From contig OX463849.1 in assembly GCA_949825065.1 (NCBI GenBank), forward strand, positions 3,658,001 to 3,722,000: a stretch of 64,000 bases of DNA. The letters are read 5' to 3'. Below, piece after piece: positions 43,146 through 54,164 of the stretch. Under the pieces are notes generated by a model. The model ran no database searches, was not told the DNA's origin, and was given only the letters and a program-made list of their open reading frames with translations. A program made the position numbers and the translations under genes. The first letter of the stretch is position 1, and each line of letters starts with the position of its first letter. This DNA is from Odontocerum albicorne (Eukaryota; Arthropoda; Insecta; Trichoptera; Odontoceridae).

Positions 43146-43640
43146 TTTACCCTAATTCAATTTGAAGTCAAAAGGGATAATAATTGAAGTTTAATTGCTG
43201 AAAACATGAAAAAAAAACATTGGATGACGTTCACAAAACGGACGGACCGACCACCTCGAATGAAAGCTCGCTGGCTACTGAGCGAGAGAAGCCAGTGAAC
43301 TGATATTATATTTCTTGCGTTCCCATATACCGAAGTAGAGTGAGAGTAAGACGTGAATAGCGTCGCTTCCTCACCCATAGCGGTTTTTTAAGAATGAATA
43401 TACCTACGTCACACACTGACACACGTTTGATTGTATTGGTGAATTTATTCCCGATTTTCACAAAATATCTCTGATGTGGCCGATAAGTGCTAACTATTAT
43501 TAATATTATTTTTTCATTCAATAAGTAAATGTATTACGGAGGAATACCTAAAATCTGAACCCAGTATTTATTATATTTATAGAGATATTAAAGTTTTTAG
43601 AAGCAATGTGTACTAGTTACACATCACAGGGAAGGAATGG
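43146..43640. mobile_element. piggyBac-type MITE, copy 2, left end lost
   Basis: Matches copy 1 from about tcaatttgaagtcaaaaggg to the right end ggaaggaatgg next to TTAA (43641-43644). The left terminus and its TTAA are missing; similarity starts abruptly after ccgggtttaccc. Confidence 0.8.
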
Positions 43641-43644
43641 TTAA

Positions 43645-43680
43645 AGACAGTCCGCTCTCTAAACGGCGCCATTTATATTA
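43645..43680 (+). mobile_element. SINE-B end fragment
   Basis: gacagtccgctctctaaacg and gcgccatttatatta match the SINE-B 3' block. Confidence 0.6.
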
Positions 43681-43704
43681 AACGAGTTTTAATAGATGTA
43701 ATGC

Positions 43705-43760
43705 TCATAACCCTCGGGTTTGAAGACAAATGTCTTAACAATGAGACCGGGAAAGGTTTT
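43705..43760 (-). mobile_element. SINE-A head fragment
   Basis: Reverse strand: cggtctcattgttaagacat, ttgtcttcaaacccgagggt; a tRNA-like A-box and anticodon-arm region without a complete B box. Confidence 0.45.
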
Positions 43761-44417
43761 TATAAAAGAAAAAAAAATCTGCAAAAAAAAGATTTCCATG
43801 TAGTTTTTTATTTTTAAATACTCGTATTTGAACCATTTTTTCATATTTAAAACAGGTTATCCCTATACGAGTATATCTAAATATCTGGTTCGTACAAATT
43901 CTCTCACGTTTCTTGTTAATTCATTTGTGTCACCATTACGTAAAAATGTCATCGATTCCAGTGTTTCAAATAGTAGTTATTTCTTCAAGATCACTAAAAA
44001 TATTTCCCCGGCAAATACCAATCTAGTCAAATCCTAGAACTGATCCTGTACACTAGACAATGCGGTCTACCCATGCACTATACAGTTTGCTATAGCAATC
44101 ATCTTTTGCCATATTAGTTACGCGACTAGACCAGTCAACTAAGTTGACAGAAATTCCAGCCAAGTGGCCGACAGCAAAAATTCTAGACTGAAAATATGCG
44201 ACTTGCTCCAAACAGCAAAAAAATATATCGAGGCATGGTTACATTTTTTCATCTTTTTTATAGTACGAGTATGTTATGTACTTCCTTGCCACATTGTGGC
44301 TTTCTATTTTTCGTATTGTTAAGTATAATATGGGTGTGTTAACAGTGCCGTACTCGTATAAACGGCGCCCCTAGGCAACTTGCAACTTGCACCATTCCAC
44401 CCCTCTTATACGTAATT
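43761..44417. other. No gene seen; cluster of octamers
   Basis: Non-coding DNA containing four TACTCGTA/TACGAGTA octamers within 540 bp (43819, 43866, 44264, 44351). Confidence 0.5.
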
Positions 44418-44737
44418 AAAATAATGTTTTCTTTTTTCTGTTTCCGATGATCATTTACTCGTATTTCGCGTCATATAACATACCACTACAGTTTACGTTT
44501 TGTTTTCTTATCCGCAAATACATTAAAATAATGTTTTCGTTTTTCTGTTTCCGATGATCATTTACTCGTATTTCGCGTCATATAACATACCACTACAGTT
44601 TACGTTTTGTTTTCTTATCCGCAAATACATTAAAATAATGTTTTCTTTTTTCTGTTTCCGATGATCATTTACTCGTATTTCGCGTCATATAACATACCAC
44701 TACAGTTTACGTTTTGTTTTCTTATCCGCAAATACAT
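44418..44737. repeat. 107-bp tandem repeat, 3 copies, each with the octamer
   Basis: aaaataatgttttc starts at 44418, 44525 and 44632. Every unit contains gatgatcatttactcgtatt and taccactacagtttacgttt with almost no differences. The octamer therefore predates this amplification. Confidence 0.95.
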
Positions 44738-45720
44738 CTACGATGTAATTGAAACCCATATTCACTATTTTAGATCGTTCAGTCAGAAGAGTCATTTTGC
44801 AATAGTGTGAGTAACAGTGCGTTTACAAAAACTTGTCACTTTATTTTTTTAATGAAGTGAAAAAGCAAAAAAAAAATACAAAAATGATATTTTATATTCA
44901 AACATTGAAATGAACACACACGTTTTGTAAATTAAAAATACTGTCAGCTTCAATTGTAATAATCATAAAAATAAAATGAAAGTAAGTTTATTTAATTTAT
45001 TAATTGTTTAGGTATGGCGGATTCTAGGAAACATTAAATAACAATAATGAAATTTTTCAAGAATAAAAATAAATATAAGTACAAGTTTTATAAAGTAAAA
45101 ATGTTCGTCAGCTTTAATTAGATTGCACATAAAAATAAAATGAATGTAAGATTATTTAACATATTAATGTATCATAATTACATAATTACAATACCAAATA
45201 ATAAAGTTTTAAAATGATAGTGGATGGAGTGATACTAAATTCTAGGAAACTTTAAGTTATAACAAAGTACATTCTAAGCTTTCAAAAATTTTTGAATTAT
45301 GCATTACATTAGACAAAAATCGCACTCCTAATTTCAACATGGTAGTGTTTTTCTAATCACCGAGTATTTCAACAACAATACAAACGTGCACTCTGCGCGA
45401 ACCAATTGTGTGGCATTCTAAAACCAATACCACTACATAAGTTGTAATACAGAGATTGTTGGTTACACAAAATTACTCTTCTGGCTGAATGATCTACTAT
45501 ATACGCCTGATTATATTTAGAATATGGAAAATGCGTTTACCTTGTTTTATTTTAGTGTGAATCTTAAATATGTTTATAATCGTTTCAATAATTTTGTTCT
45601 GCGGAACATTTTGAGAGTGGTGTTCATAAACAATGTAAACATTTAGACAAACAGTTACTATTTTTTCAACTTTTAGTTTGTTAAGCTGTAACATTGAATA
45701 TTCAGTGATTAGATTTTAAA
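44738..45720. other. No gene; old ~170-bp duplication
   Basis: Two diverged similar blocks (gtcagcttcaattgtaataa... at about 44943 and gtcagctttaattagattgc... at about 45105), each followed by ttctaggaaac (45022 and 45240). No coding region is seen. Confidence 0.45.
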
Positions 45721-46645
45721 TATCTCTCTCCAGTGCTTTTTAATTGGTATATCCAATGTGCGATAGACGAAGTAAGAGAAGAAAAGGACCATAGAAGAGG
45801 CGTCAGAATTCACGGCCAAAAAGTGGATATGATAAGATTTGCAAACAACATTGCTCTGATCGCCGATAGCGAAGAAGAACAAAAGGAGACCTTGGAAACT
45901 ATGGAGAATATCCTAAATACCAAGTTCAACATGAAAATAAACAGGGACAAAACAAGAGCGATAACCGTAGGCAGAGACGAGCACCAAATAAACATACCAA
46001 TCTCAGGAGCTGCACTTAAGAACGCAAAAGAGTTTGTCTATCTTGGAAGGAAGATCACATGGGATGGCCGTACAAAAAGAGACGTTGACAGTCACATCCA
46101 CCAAGCAAAACTCGCTTTTAATAAGAAATCAAAGATTTTCGAATCCAACAACATGGACCTGAATCTCCGCAAGCAATTGGTCAAAACATACGTGTGGAGT
46201 ATTTTGATGTATGGTTGCGAGACATGGTGCATAGGCGAAAGAGATCGAAAAAGATTGGAGGCTTTAGAGATGTGGACCTATATGATAGACGAATCCTAAG
46301 GATTTCCTGGAGAGACCACATTACAAATGACGAGGTTCTCAGTAGGATCGAAGAAACCAGACACATGTCAAACACCATATCGGAAAGGCGTGCAGAATGG
46401 ATAGTTCATACGCTGTGACATGAAAATCTCCTGCATAATATACTGGAAGGAATGATTGTGGGATCGATTGGCAGAGGGTATCCTCACCGAGAGTATCTGG
46501 AGCAAATATGCTACGATATGGACTGCACCTCCTATACAGAGCTCAAGAGGATCACTGAAGACCGAGCGGAGTGCAGTGGAGAAGGAGATGCAGAGCTTTG
46601 CTGCTAACCAATCCCAAGAATTGAAACTAAAGAAGAAGAAGATTT
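45721..46645 (+). pseudogene. RTE-like LINE: RT end plus C-terminal part
   Basis: Starts LSPVLFNWYIQCAIDE (end of an RT palm block), then DMIRFANNIALIADSEEEQK where an F/Y-A-D-D-I catalytic motif is expected. Then TKFNMKINRDKTRAITVG, YLGRKITWDGRTKRDVDSHI, LVKTYVWSILMYGCETWCIG, and RLEALEMW. A frameshift near 46270 moves the rest (RILRISWRDHITNDEVLSRI) to another frame, and another break precedes WDRLAEGILTESIW. A (gaa)n-like tail follows at about 46630. The two catalytic Asp codons are both Asn (aac aac), so the copy would be dead even without frameshifts. Confidence 0.88.
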
Positions 46646-47321
46646 TAAATATGAAATATAGTGAATGCATTATTCAGAATTCATCTAAATCGTTTTTGTA
46701 CATATTTTAATAATTTATTTACGAATCTTTGGACACCCCGTTTGCCTGGGCACCCTTAGGCTAATTGCCGGGTTTCTATATTAGCAAACTCGGCTCTGCG
46801 TGTTAGCGATAAAATTGTCGTAAAATATCTCCTGCGACTATTTTCATCTTTTATAAAAAGCAATCATAATTGTTTTAGTTGGTCTGTGTTTGATCCGGTT
46901 AAGGTAGAAAATACAAGATACTTCAGTTGTTATATATCTCGTTTACTCAAAAGAGTTAACAAGAATATTACGACTTAATCAGACAAGGTAACAACTATGT
47001 CGCAAGTTGTGAGAGGTGGATTATGTCACCAAGTACAGAACAATCACGATTTTTTAACGTTAACACGGGCAACATAGCTCTGGTAAAGAAATACATTTTA
47101 TTCTCCATTGTAAGTCTGTTTCATTCCTTACGATTTATAAATTTTTGTGACTGTTTCAAAAATTATTTCTTTTACGAGTAGATATCAAATTACATATTTA
47201 AGTTTGTCTTCAACTAATTAAAAAAAAAAAAACAAATACACACTTCAAAGTTATTTTCAGTCGTTTATTTAATTTATCTACGAAAGCCTTTTGATCTCTG
47301 ATTTTCCATAGCTGTGTTTTT
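46646..47321. other. No gene seen
   Basis: Non-coding DNA with a TACGAGTA at 47173-47180. Confidence 0.4.
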
Positions 47322-47535
47322 TTGACTAGTTTGCAAGACACTTGTCATCCGACTCGAAGGGTACGGATTTGATTCTCGTTGGTACACAATATTATTAAAA
47401 AAAGGTTCCAGTCGATTTTTTTTACTTTATACCTCATTAACATTTCTAATTGGTTGGAGAGGTATTGCCACATAGTAATAAAGCCACCATATTATACAGT
47501 ATACAACGAAAGTGTAATATAACACAGATAATCTT
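47322..47535 (+). mobile_element. SINE-A copy, complete-looking
   Basis: tRNA-like head (gactagtttgcaagacactt, ggatttgattctcgttgg), A/T-rich body, then aattggttggagaggtattg, ccacatagtaataaagccac and cagtatacaacgaaagtgta. The tail mirrors LINE-J's 3' end. Confidence 0.75.
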
Positions 47536-47811
47536 ATTAACTTACATTTAATAACATACTTAATTTTATTTAATAATTAAAAATACTTAACATCGAGTCT
47601 TTTCACACGTTCTTTTGATAAAAGGATTAATTGAGTGGTAGGTTTTATTTATGTTTAATATAATCTACTTAAAATCAGCCAAATTCTAATGACTCTCTAG
47701 TGTCATAATTATTATATATAGTATAGCTTTTCTTTATTTCGCATTCTTTCTTAAAATCATTTAAGAAATAGGAAGAATTTATTTGGAAAAAATTAAGAAG
47801 AAAAATTGTTC
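47536..47811. other. No gene seen
   Basis: AT-rich spacer. Confidence 0.4.
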
Positions 47812-47880
47812 CGAGTGAGTGCGATCCTACAACATTTTTCTACCGGAAAAATACGCTTACCACTTGGGCCACCATTTCTA
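47812..47880 (-). mobile_element. SINE-A head fragment
   Basis: Reverse strand: ggtggcccaagtggtaagcg (A-box-like) and gtaggatcgcactca (decayed B-box). Confidence 0.5.
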
Positions 47881-48045
47881 GGTAGAAGTACCTAATTTAA
47901 TAGCCGCAACCAGTACCTTCCTATCTTTACATTCAACTTATATATTTATTATGTAATGTATTTAATCTGTAGTCCTTACTTCGAGTGCTCCTAAGGAGTA
48001 AATGACGTTATATTATCATTTTATTATTATTATTATTACTTTAAC
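47881..48045 (+). mobile_element. SINE-B 3' half
   Basis: agtacctaatttaatagccg, caaccagtaccttcctatct, tttacattcaacttatatat, a decayed box region and a long (tta)n tail. Confidence 0.68.
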
Positions 48046-48049
48046 ATAT

Positions 48050-48140
48050 TTCTGGTTGGTTGTAAGAGATTATAGAGCAATGAGCCCAACAGGTTGTACT
48101 TTATACATCCAAAACGTAATACAACAATTAAAACGATATA
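48050..48140 (+). mobile_element. SINE-A tail fragment
   Basis: ctggttggttgtaagagatt, atgagcccaacaggttgtac and acgtaatacaacaat correspond to the end of SINE-A. Confidence 0.6.
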
Positions 48141-48164
48141 TTCTAATGTTAGATTTCTAATTTA

Positions 48165-48450
48165 TTGGGAAGAGAACTATCGTGTTTCTCTCCGTTAAAT
48201 GAACTAATCGTTCATCCTCGACTGGCCGGACCAGTCCATGTCTGCATGTTGTAAGATGCAACCGGCATGGCAGCCTGTGGTCAGCTACCGTCTGCGCACC
48301 GCACGTCCCCATGTGTGCGCTTGCAAAGCGGGTTACATTGTTTTCACCTTGGGACGACAGTTTTACGACTTCTTCAGACCACAAATGTGACTCGTTCTGT
48401 TACAGTTTTGTAGCCATTTTCGATGCGGGATATATGGAATGTGAGGTTAT
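48165..48450. other. GC-richer patch of unknown identity
   Basis: This ~280-bp patch is visibly richer in C and G than anything nearby except the FBXL7 exon, with several CpG. Open frames exist on both strands: 75 codons on minus at 48157-48384, and about 60 on plus ending near 48387. Neither contains a motif I recognise and no clear splice pair frames them. It could be an unrecognised exon, a promoter-proximal region, or a fragment of an unseen transposon. Confidence 0.4.
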
Positions 48451-48524
48451 TGTTATAATTTTTTTAATATGGCTTCATCGAAAAATGTTTTTAAGTATTT
48501 AATAATCATATTAAAAAAAATTAA

Positions 48525-48800
48525 TAATAATACTGATAATGGTAATAATAATAATATTAATAATAATAATAGGAATAGTAATAATAATAATAATAACAAC
48601 AATAATAATAGTAATATTAATAATAATAATAATAATAAATATAATATTTACAATACCATAAATAATAATAATAATAAAAATACCATAAATACTAATAATA
48701 ATACCATAACTAATAATAATAATAATAACAATAATAATAAAAATGCCATAAATAATACTAATAATAATAATAACAATAATAATAATTATTACAATAATAA
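48525..48800. repeat. (AAT)n-rich low-complexity tract
   Basis: Long runs of AAT with scattered interruptions. The Asn-rich translation here is a by-product of the triplet repeat. Confidence 0.95.
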
Positions 48801-49118
48801 AAGGACAATTTGTAACGCCGTTTGTAGAGCAAACATTTTTCAACGGCGCTATAAAACGAGATTCGAATCGACCATTATTTACAGATTTAATGTATATAAG
48901 TTAGGCTTAAGGATAGAAAAGATATTTATGTATATAAGTTATGCTTAAGGATAGAAAGGTGGTGACTGCGGCCATTAGATAAGGTTCCTTTTAAGGATAA
49001 ATTTCCCCGCATTTGCATATGTTCAGAAAATCATAGTTGGTAAGAAAACCACAGAAATATTCAAAGGGAAGACGAACTACAAATAAACCTTTGTAGATCT
49101 TTCGATATGTTGTACTAT
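48795..49118 (-). mobile_element. SINE-B, right portion (interrupted copy)
   Basis: aaggacaatttgtaacgccg starts the inverted SINE-B end. The copy continues through tcagaaaatcatagttggta and ttcgatatgt, where element M is inserted, and resumes at 49678 with acacattcggctttatgtgt. Confidence 0.72.
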
Positions 49119-49677
49119 ACTAAAGAAAATGTAGCATGGCCCCTGTGACAGTTCACAAATTTGCCCCAATACAACCTTGTAATGACGTTCAGTAATTTTA
49201 ATTATTTTATCAACTTTAATATAAGCCTCGATTCTAATAAATAGCAAGTTATTTAGGTAAATACGTTACATGAAACTAACATACATATTGTTGCAAATTA
49301 GCAAAAATATGTCAGTTTGTTAAAATCAAATAATATTTGGCGACGTTCATCAAAAGTCACTACGTTAGTCTGCATTGGATAGGGATGGGGTATACGATAA
49401 TTGGATTTTCGATTTTTTTTATACATAAAATTAAATGTTCGTAATTAGTATTAATTCATAGTGGATCTTGACCTTAAAGATATATACAAATCATACAATA
49501 CATTAGAAAGTTAGTATAATTCAAATTAGGAATTAAAACTTCAGTTTAGAGAAAAACAATTCTTCGATTTGTAAAAAAACGATTCGATTTGTAAAAAAAA
49601 AACGATTTTACTCCATCCCTTTGAGGCATGACATTTCAAACGTAAGATGGGTCATGCAACATTTTCTTGAGTATGAC
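49119..49677 (+). mobile_element. Non-coding DNA element M, copy 2, nested in SINE-B
   Basis: Ends actatactaaagaaaatgta and, inverted, gtcatactcaagaaaatgtt. The interior matches 29.74-30.31 kb in reverse orientation. SINE-B sequence flanks both sides, so the element inserted into an existing SINE. Confidence 0.8.
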
Positions 49678-49725
49678 ACATTCGGCTTTATGTGTAGTGT
49701 AGTGTAGACCTCCAAAAAGGGTTGT
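49678..49725 (-). mobile_element. SINE-B, left portion (interrupted copy)
   Basis: acacattcggctttatgtgt agtgtag-type sequence is the 5' start of SINE-B in reverse, as at 21.43 kb. Confidence 0.65.
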
Positions 49726-49844
49726 CTTCAAGTGATTTATAAAACTGCTCAAGCCACCAATCACTAAGAGGTGTTTCGTTTCAAGATGTCATTATTACTT
49801 ACTTGGTCTACCCATTAAACTCTTAGCATTAATTGATATCAATA

Positions 49845-49990
49845 TATTTCAAAAGCTTCTAGTTTTTTTTGTGGACTGAGTAAGTGTCCATGCTTCAACA
49901 CCATTAACAAGTACGAGTACATATATTATGTAGCAATGCAAAATTCACAAATGCGAAGTCAAAGTTGAAAGCCTTGTGCAGAGGAGAGCA
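49845..49990 (-). pseudogene. RTE-like LINE scrap
   Basis: The minus strand encodes VNGVEAWTLTQSTKK and, after a frameshift, KLEAFEI: the LLYG-E-WTL-----LEAFEMW block of RTE elements. Confidence 0.5.
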
Positions 49991-50054
49991 TTTTAGCCTA
50001 CATTTTAAAGAAACATCTTTGTACTTTGATCTCGAGAGAATAATAGTTCCTTCA

Positions 50055-50762
50055 GGAGGTATTCTACTTTAGAAATTTGAATAAAATATATTGTTTTGCC
50101 TATTTTTAAAGTTTAGACCTTTAAACATGTGTTTTCAAAAGAAAATTTTAAAATTTACAATGTTTACGAAGTTATAGCTATAAATGAGGCAGCAATTACG
50201 CAGCACCGGTATGACTCAGACAATAATCTCAAAACTTTAAACGCGTTTTTCTCGAAACTACTTTTTTCGACCTGGTCGACATAAAATCTCAAGTTCTATC
50301 CAATGAATTGCCTTTAAATTTAATATAAAACTTTGATAAATGTTTTTTTATATCGTTCCTACCTTGTTTTTACTATTTTAAAAAAATAAAAATATTTGAA
50401 AAAAAGTGTAAAAAAATAGATTTTTTTCAGACAGTCGCCATTTTACGATTGACGAAATTATTTTTTTTATCAAAAACCAACTATAACGACATAATTTTTT
50501 ATCAAGAAACTGTGTATGATTTTTGTTTCAGATTTACGAAAGGGCTTCAATCATGTCGACCAGCTTATCCCCTTTTTTTTCGACAAGATATAACAGCTGA
50601 TAACATCTTGAATTTAAAAAAAAATTCAAAATTTTTTTCGCTCTCAAATCATTAATAAACAAACTGTAAAAAATGCATACGAAAAATGTTTTTAGTTTTT
50701 TTTAATTAAGTCTGAAAAAACGCCCGAAATTCATGCCTCAAGAGTAGAATAACCCCTTAATC
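50055..50762. mobile_element. Non-coding DNA element N, copy 1
   Basis: Ends aggaggtattctactttaga (left) and agagtagaataacccctta (right) are inverted versions of each other. The interior (aacgcgtttttctcgaaact, cgacctggtcgacataaaat) is repeated in reverse at 54.5-54.9 kb. No intact ORF is present. Confidence 0.65.
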
Positions 50763-51224
50763 AGCATTCCAAGTTGGACTCACTCAAGAAATTCATTACT
50801 TCATTACTTATATCCATAGATATTTAAAAAAAACTACTTAAAACCACCTTAAATTAGACGTAACTGTGAACAAAAGACCCAACTCACATTCTACATGTTC
50901 TGAGATAATTGAAGAAATATCCTAATGGGGAAAGAAATAATCTACGGGGCCTTCTTTAACCTGTTCCCCGCGGGGAGCACAAACGCCTGTGATCTGACGA
51001 CAATCCAAGTTTCAAATCACAAATACTTAAAAAAATGACACAAAACCAGAATAAAAATTGAACTAAAATTTAAAATAATCTTTATTCTAGCGACATCTCT
51101 GAAAACCTTGTCAAATAATATATTAGTTTATGAGATATTGTTGAATAAACAGAGCGCCGAATTTTTTTGGTTTCTCAATATTTCCAGCATTAACGACCTG
51201 TCTCGCGGATCGAGTCCTGCGATG
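50763..51224. other. No gene seen
   Basis: Non-coding DNA. Confidence 0.4.
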
Positions 51225-51283
51225 AGTCTCTCTTACGTAAATAAACATTACTAAGTCTCTCTTACGTAAATAAACATTACTAG
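51225..51283. repeat. 29-bp tandem repeat, 2 copies
   Basis: agtctctcttacgtaaataa plus acattacta occurs twice in succession. Confidence 0.92.
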
Positions 51284-51637
51284 TGCTATATGCATTTGAT
51301 TGGGTGAGTGTCATGAAGCATTGATTTGATCGTAGCATTCCTTTGTTTATTTTACGTAATGTTAAGTTTATCTCCTTTATTTAAAGTCTCCTTAAGAGTA
51401 ATGACTATTATTTATTATCAGAAAATTACTTAAGTGTCATGTTTACTTGGTGTTGTAATCAAATATCAGTGGTTCTAAACAAAATATGTGTTTAAACTTA
51501 GAAATTAAAAAACGCTGAAATTGTGCCGCGCACAGGATTCGTGGAATTTGATTTTTAACGCGGTGAACAGGTTAAAACTATTGTCAATCGAAAGATCGAC
51601 AAAAATTTCACTGTCGTTCGTCTTTCATAACGCCTTT

Positions 51638-51690
51638 GAGGACAGTCTGCTCTCTAAACGGCGCTATATAAATTGTCTTATTATTTTTTG
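51638..51690 (+). mobile_element. SINE-B end fragment
   Basis: aggacagtctgctctctaaa and cggcgctatataaattgtct with a T/A tail match the SINE-B end. A decayed further piece may lie at 51345-51420. Confidence 0.65.
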
Positions 51691-51722
51691 AGGCTTTCGC
51701 AGTTTTTCATATCAGTTGCATA

Positions 51723-51799
51723 AGGTTTTTTGGAGTGTTTTACTGCGTGGTTTATGATGCATCTTAAGCCAAACCATGCGGTAAAACACTGAAAAACCC
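51723..51799. repeat. Long imperfect hairpin
   Basis: aggttttttggagtgtttta and ctgcgtggttta are mirrored by taagccaaaccatgcggtaa and aacactgaaaaaccct. The stem is about 33 bp with a few mismatches and a ~10-base loop. It looks like a tiny foldback element or a structured RNA precursor; no other copy is seen here. Confidence 0.75.
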
Positions 51800-52319
51800 T
51801 ATTCAAATTGTCGTATTATTATTAAATTACCATGTCATGTAAATGTTTAGTACGTTGAATTCTTTTTTATAATATTACGTTAAATTTTTCCCTTGATACG
51901 ATATGATATCATTGAAAAAAACCTTTCAATCAAATTCAATGTGTGTTAAAACTGATTTAACATTTTATTTAAATATCAAGAATGCAGATAACGTCATAAG
52001 ATAAATTGAAATATATGATTATGTATTGTTAAATTGAATATTGTTGATTGCTACAATATAATATGGCACGTACGAGTATTATATTGTACTATTTCAGTTT
52101 GTGCAAACTTTCATTCGTTCTTGAAGTGTAGAACTGAAATATTACGGCGAATAAATGTAAGTGTTAACGTCAATTAAATAAAATGTGATCAATCTTAACA
52201 AAGAGTATGTATGGCGGGTTTTAATAGGAGTTATGAAAAAAGATTTTATTGTATTTGATTGAAGGCTGTGACTCCGTTTTGGGTCGGTTTGAACTTGTTA
52301 GTACAGTGTATCATTTTAA
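51800..52319. other. No gene seen
   Basis: AT-rich DNA with a TACGAGTA at 52071-52078. Confidence 0.4.
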
Positions 52320-52665
52320 ATTTATTTATTTAATTCACGAAATAAATGTCTTGTACATAAAATTAACGGACCTTTTAATGTCTTCTCTCTTGAATGTATT
52401 TTTTTTGTCATCTATTTATTATCTGTGTTTTTTTCTCTTCTTATTACATATAGTATTTAAGGGTGTGGGCTGAAAAACATCTGATGTCCCCGTGGCTGAG
52501 ATCGCCCTATATTGGTGGGGTGTATCTTGGCCGGGGGATGTTATTTGATGAGCCCAGACCTTTCGATAGCTTCTGTTTTTAATTTGTTCTTGAAATGTGT
52601 CTAAATGTATTATGTACATACTGCGTTGCAATCAATAAACCTGTATTTATTTATTTAAAATAAAA
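52320..52665 (+). mobile_element. LINE-like tail family C, copy 3
   Basis: gatgtccccgtggctgagat, ttggtggggtgtatcttggc, atgagcccagacctttcgat and caatcaataaacctg plus (ttta)n. It is the longest copy of this tail and supplies the empty comparator for the 16432 octamer. Confidence 0.75.
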
Positions 52666-52959
52666 ATAATATCTCGGAAAACAAGTTAATGTTAATTTGT
52701 GGAGAGTCCCGGTTTTTGGTGAAATTAACATATTATATATATACCATGTGTTTTTCAGTTGTCCTTTGCGAGATTGGTTTGATTTACTAAAAGCCTTATC
52801 TTTGGCGCGTCCAATGAATGTTGCGTTTCATCTTTATTCGTGAAACTTTTCTATTAGGTGTTAACATAAGTTGTGTCCGTTTTTTTACAAATTTAAAAAT
52901 GAGCACCAATAGTAAAACAAAATGGTAAAGGTTATACGTCATTCGAAATAAAATTTAAT
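52666..52959. other. No gene seen
   Basis: Non-coding spacer. Confidence 0.4.
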
Positions 52960-53345
52960 GAACCTATTGAAATTCTCAGGATATCATCGATTTATTGCAG
53001 AATGAATAAAGAAAGACAAGTGGAATTTGTGGTAGAGATAAGATACGGGGGGTGGACAATGCATGACAAAATACGGAATGAAGTGATAAGGGATGAATGT
53101 GAACGTAATGTTGATGTGTGGAGTAAGATGAACGTGAACTCTCTGAGATGTTTTGGGCGTGTGGAACGAATGAATGGAAAAATACTAGCAAATATATAAC
53201 GCAAATGTGAGTGGAACACGTGGTAGAGAAAAAAACAATGAAAATATGCTTGGATCAAGTGAATTTTTTTTTAAAGAAGGAAATGTAAACAGTCAGAAGA
53301 ATCGCATGAGTTGTATCATAAGGTTGTTAAAAAAGGTAAAATATG
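52960..53345 (+). pseudogene. RTE-like LINE relic
   Basis: The frame 53002-53199 reads TMHDKIRNEVIRDECERNVD, VWSKMNVNSLRCFGRVERMN, matching the MRDRIRNE-IR-ECG----V--K----LRWFGHVERM block of RTE-type elements. Sequence after it is decayed. Confidence 0.72.
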
Positions 53346-53424
53346 TTTGTCGCAATAGGGACGTCTATCGACCTATCCTCTATTCCTACCCCAACAAAGG
53401 AACAGCGTAATGGAATATATATAC

Positions 53425-53680
53425 ATATAAAGCAATACACATCACCTCTGTTCTACTTACCAACTTACAGAACGAAAATCATGGTCAAAGACTCAGTCAC
53501 GCGTGGTTTAGAGATATTGAACCAACTGAGTGATACATGTATGTGTATTCTCGGTATCACCTATCAGTATGAGAAGAATCCTAGTTGATATTCTTCCTTA
53601 CGAATAACCTAAAAGCAGACCCTCTTTGTGTAACAGGAGGATAAATCCGTGCAAAGTGGATAGAAATAAATCTCAAAAAA
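53425..53680 (+). pseudogene. LINE-L C-terminal end, copy 2
   Basis: The frame reads LFYLPTYRTKIMVKDSVTRG and LEILNQLSDT before a frameshift. The later DNA (taaaagcagaccctctttgt, aaatccgtgcaaagtggata) matches copy 1 at 32.09-32.15 kb. The octamer present in copy 1 is absent. Confidence 0.78.
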
Positions 53681-54164
53681 ACATTTTCTTTAGTTTATAT
53701 TTTACGTGGCACTGCAGTTGTTCTGGCTTCCCTGTTAAATATTCCATTGGAATTTGTTCTGGGTAGACTAGACTTTACCATTCCTAAAGATTTCTTCCGA
53801 TTGAGTTCGAACAATCGCAAATTACTTGTGATTTATTGGAGCAAGTTGAATTAATGGTTTGATGCCTACATCTTGTGCCTCGCTACTTTCAATGCCACCC
53901 GCTGATTCCTCCAACTCATGGTCTCTGATTTATGTGAAACACAAGAAACATATATCTTCAATCGAATAGATCTTTAATGTTTTTGGGTTTTTAACCTTGA
54001 TGGAATGCTATCTCGTAATTCATCCCTAATTTAAACATTGTGGTTTGGTTTCATTTATCATTAGTTGACAATTGAGTGAATTAACAAAATAATTAAATAA
54101 AATATACTTTCGTCGCTCTACGTTTCATAAATTTTGTAACAATAAGTATTTTTGTATTGATATA
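53681..54164. other. No gene seen
   Basis: Non-coding DNA. Confidence 0.4.

Noticed and set aside
48469..48948. 159-aa Asn-rich open frame
   Set aside because: It is the translation of an AAT triplet tract and runs into a SINE. No codon or domain evidence supports a protein.
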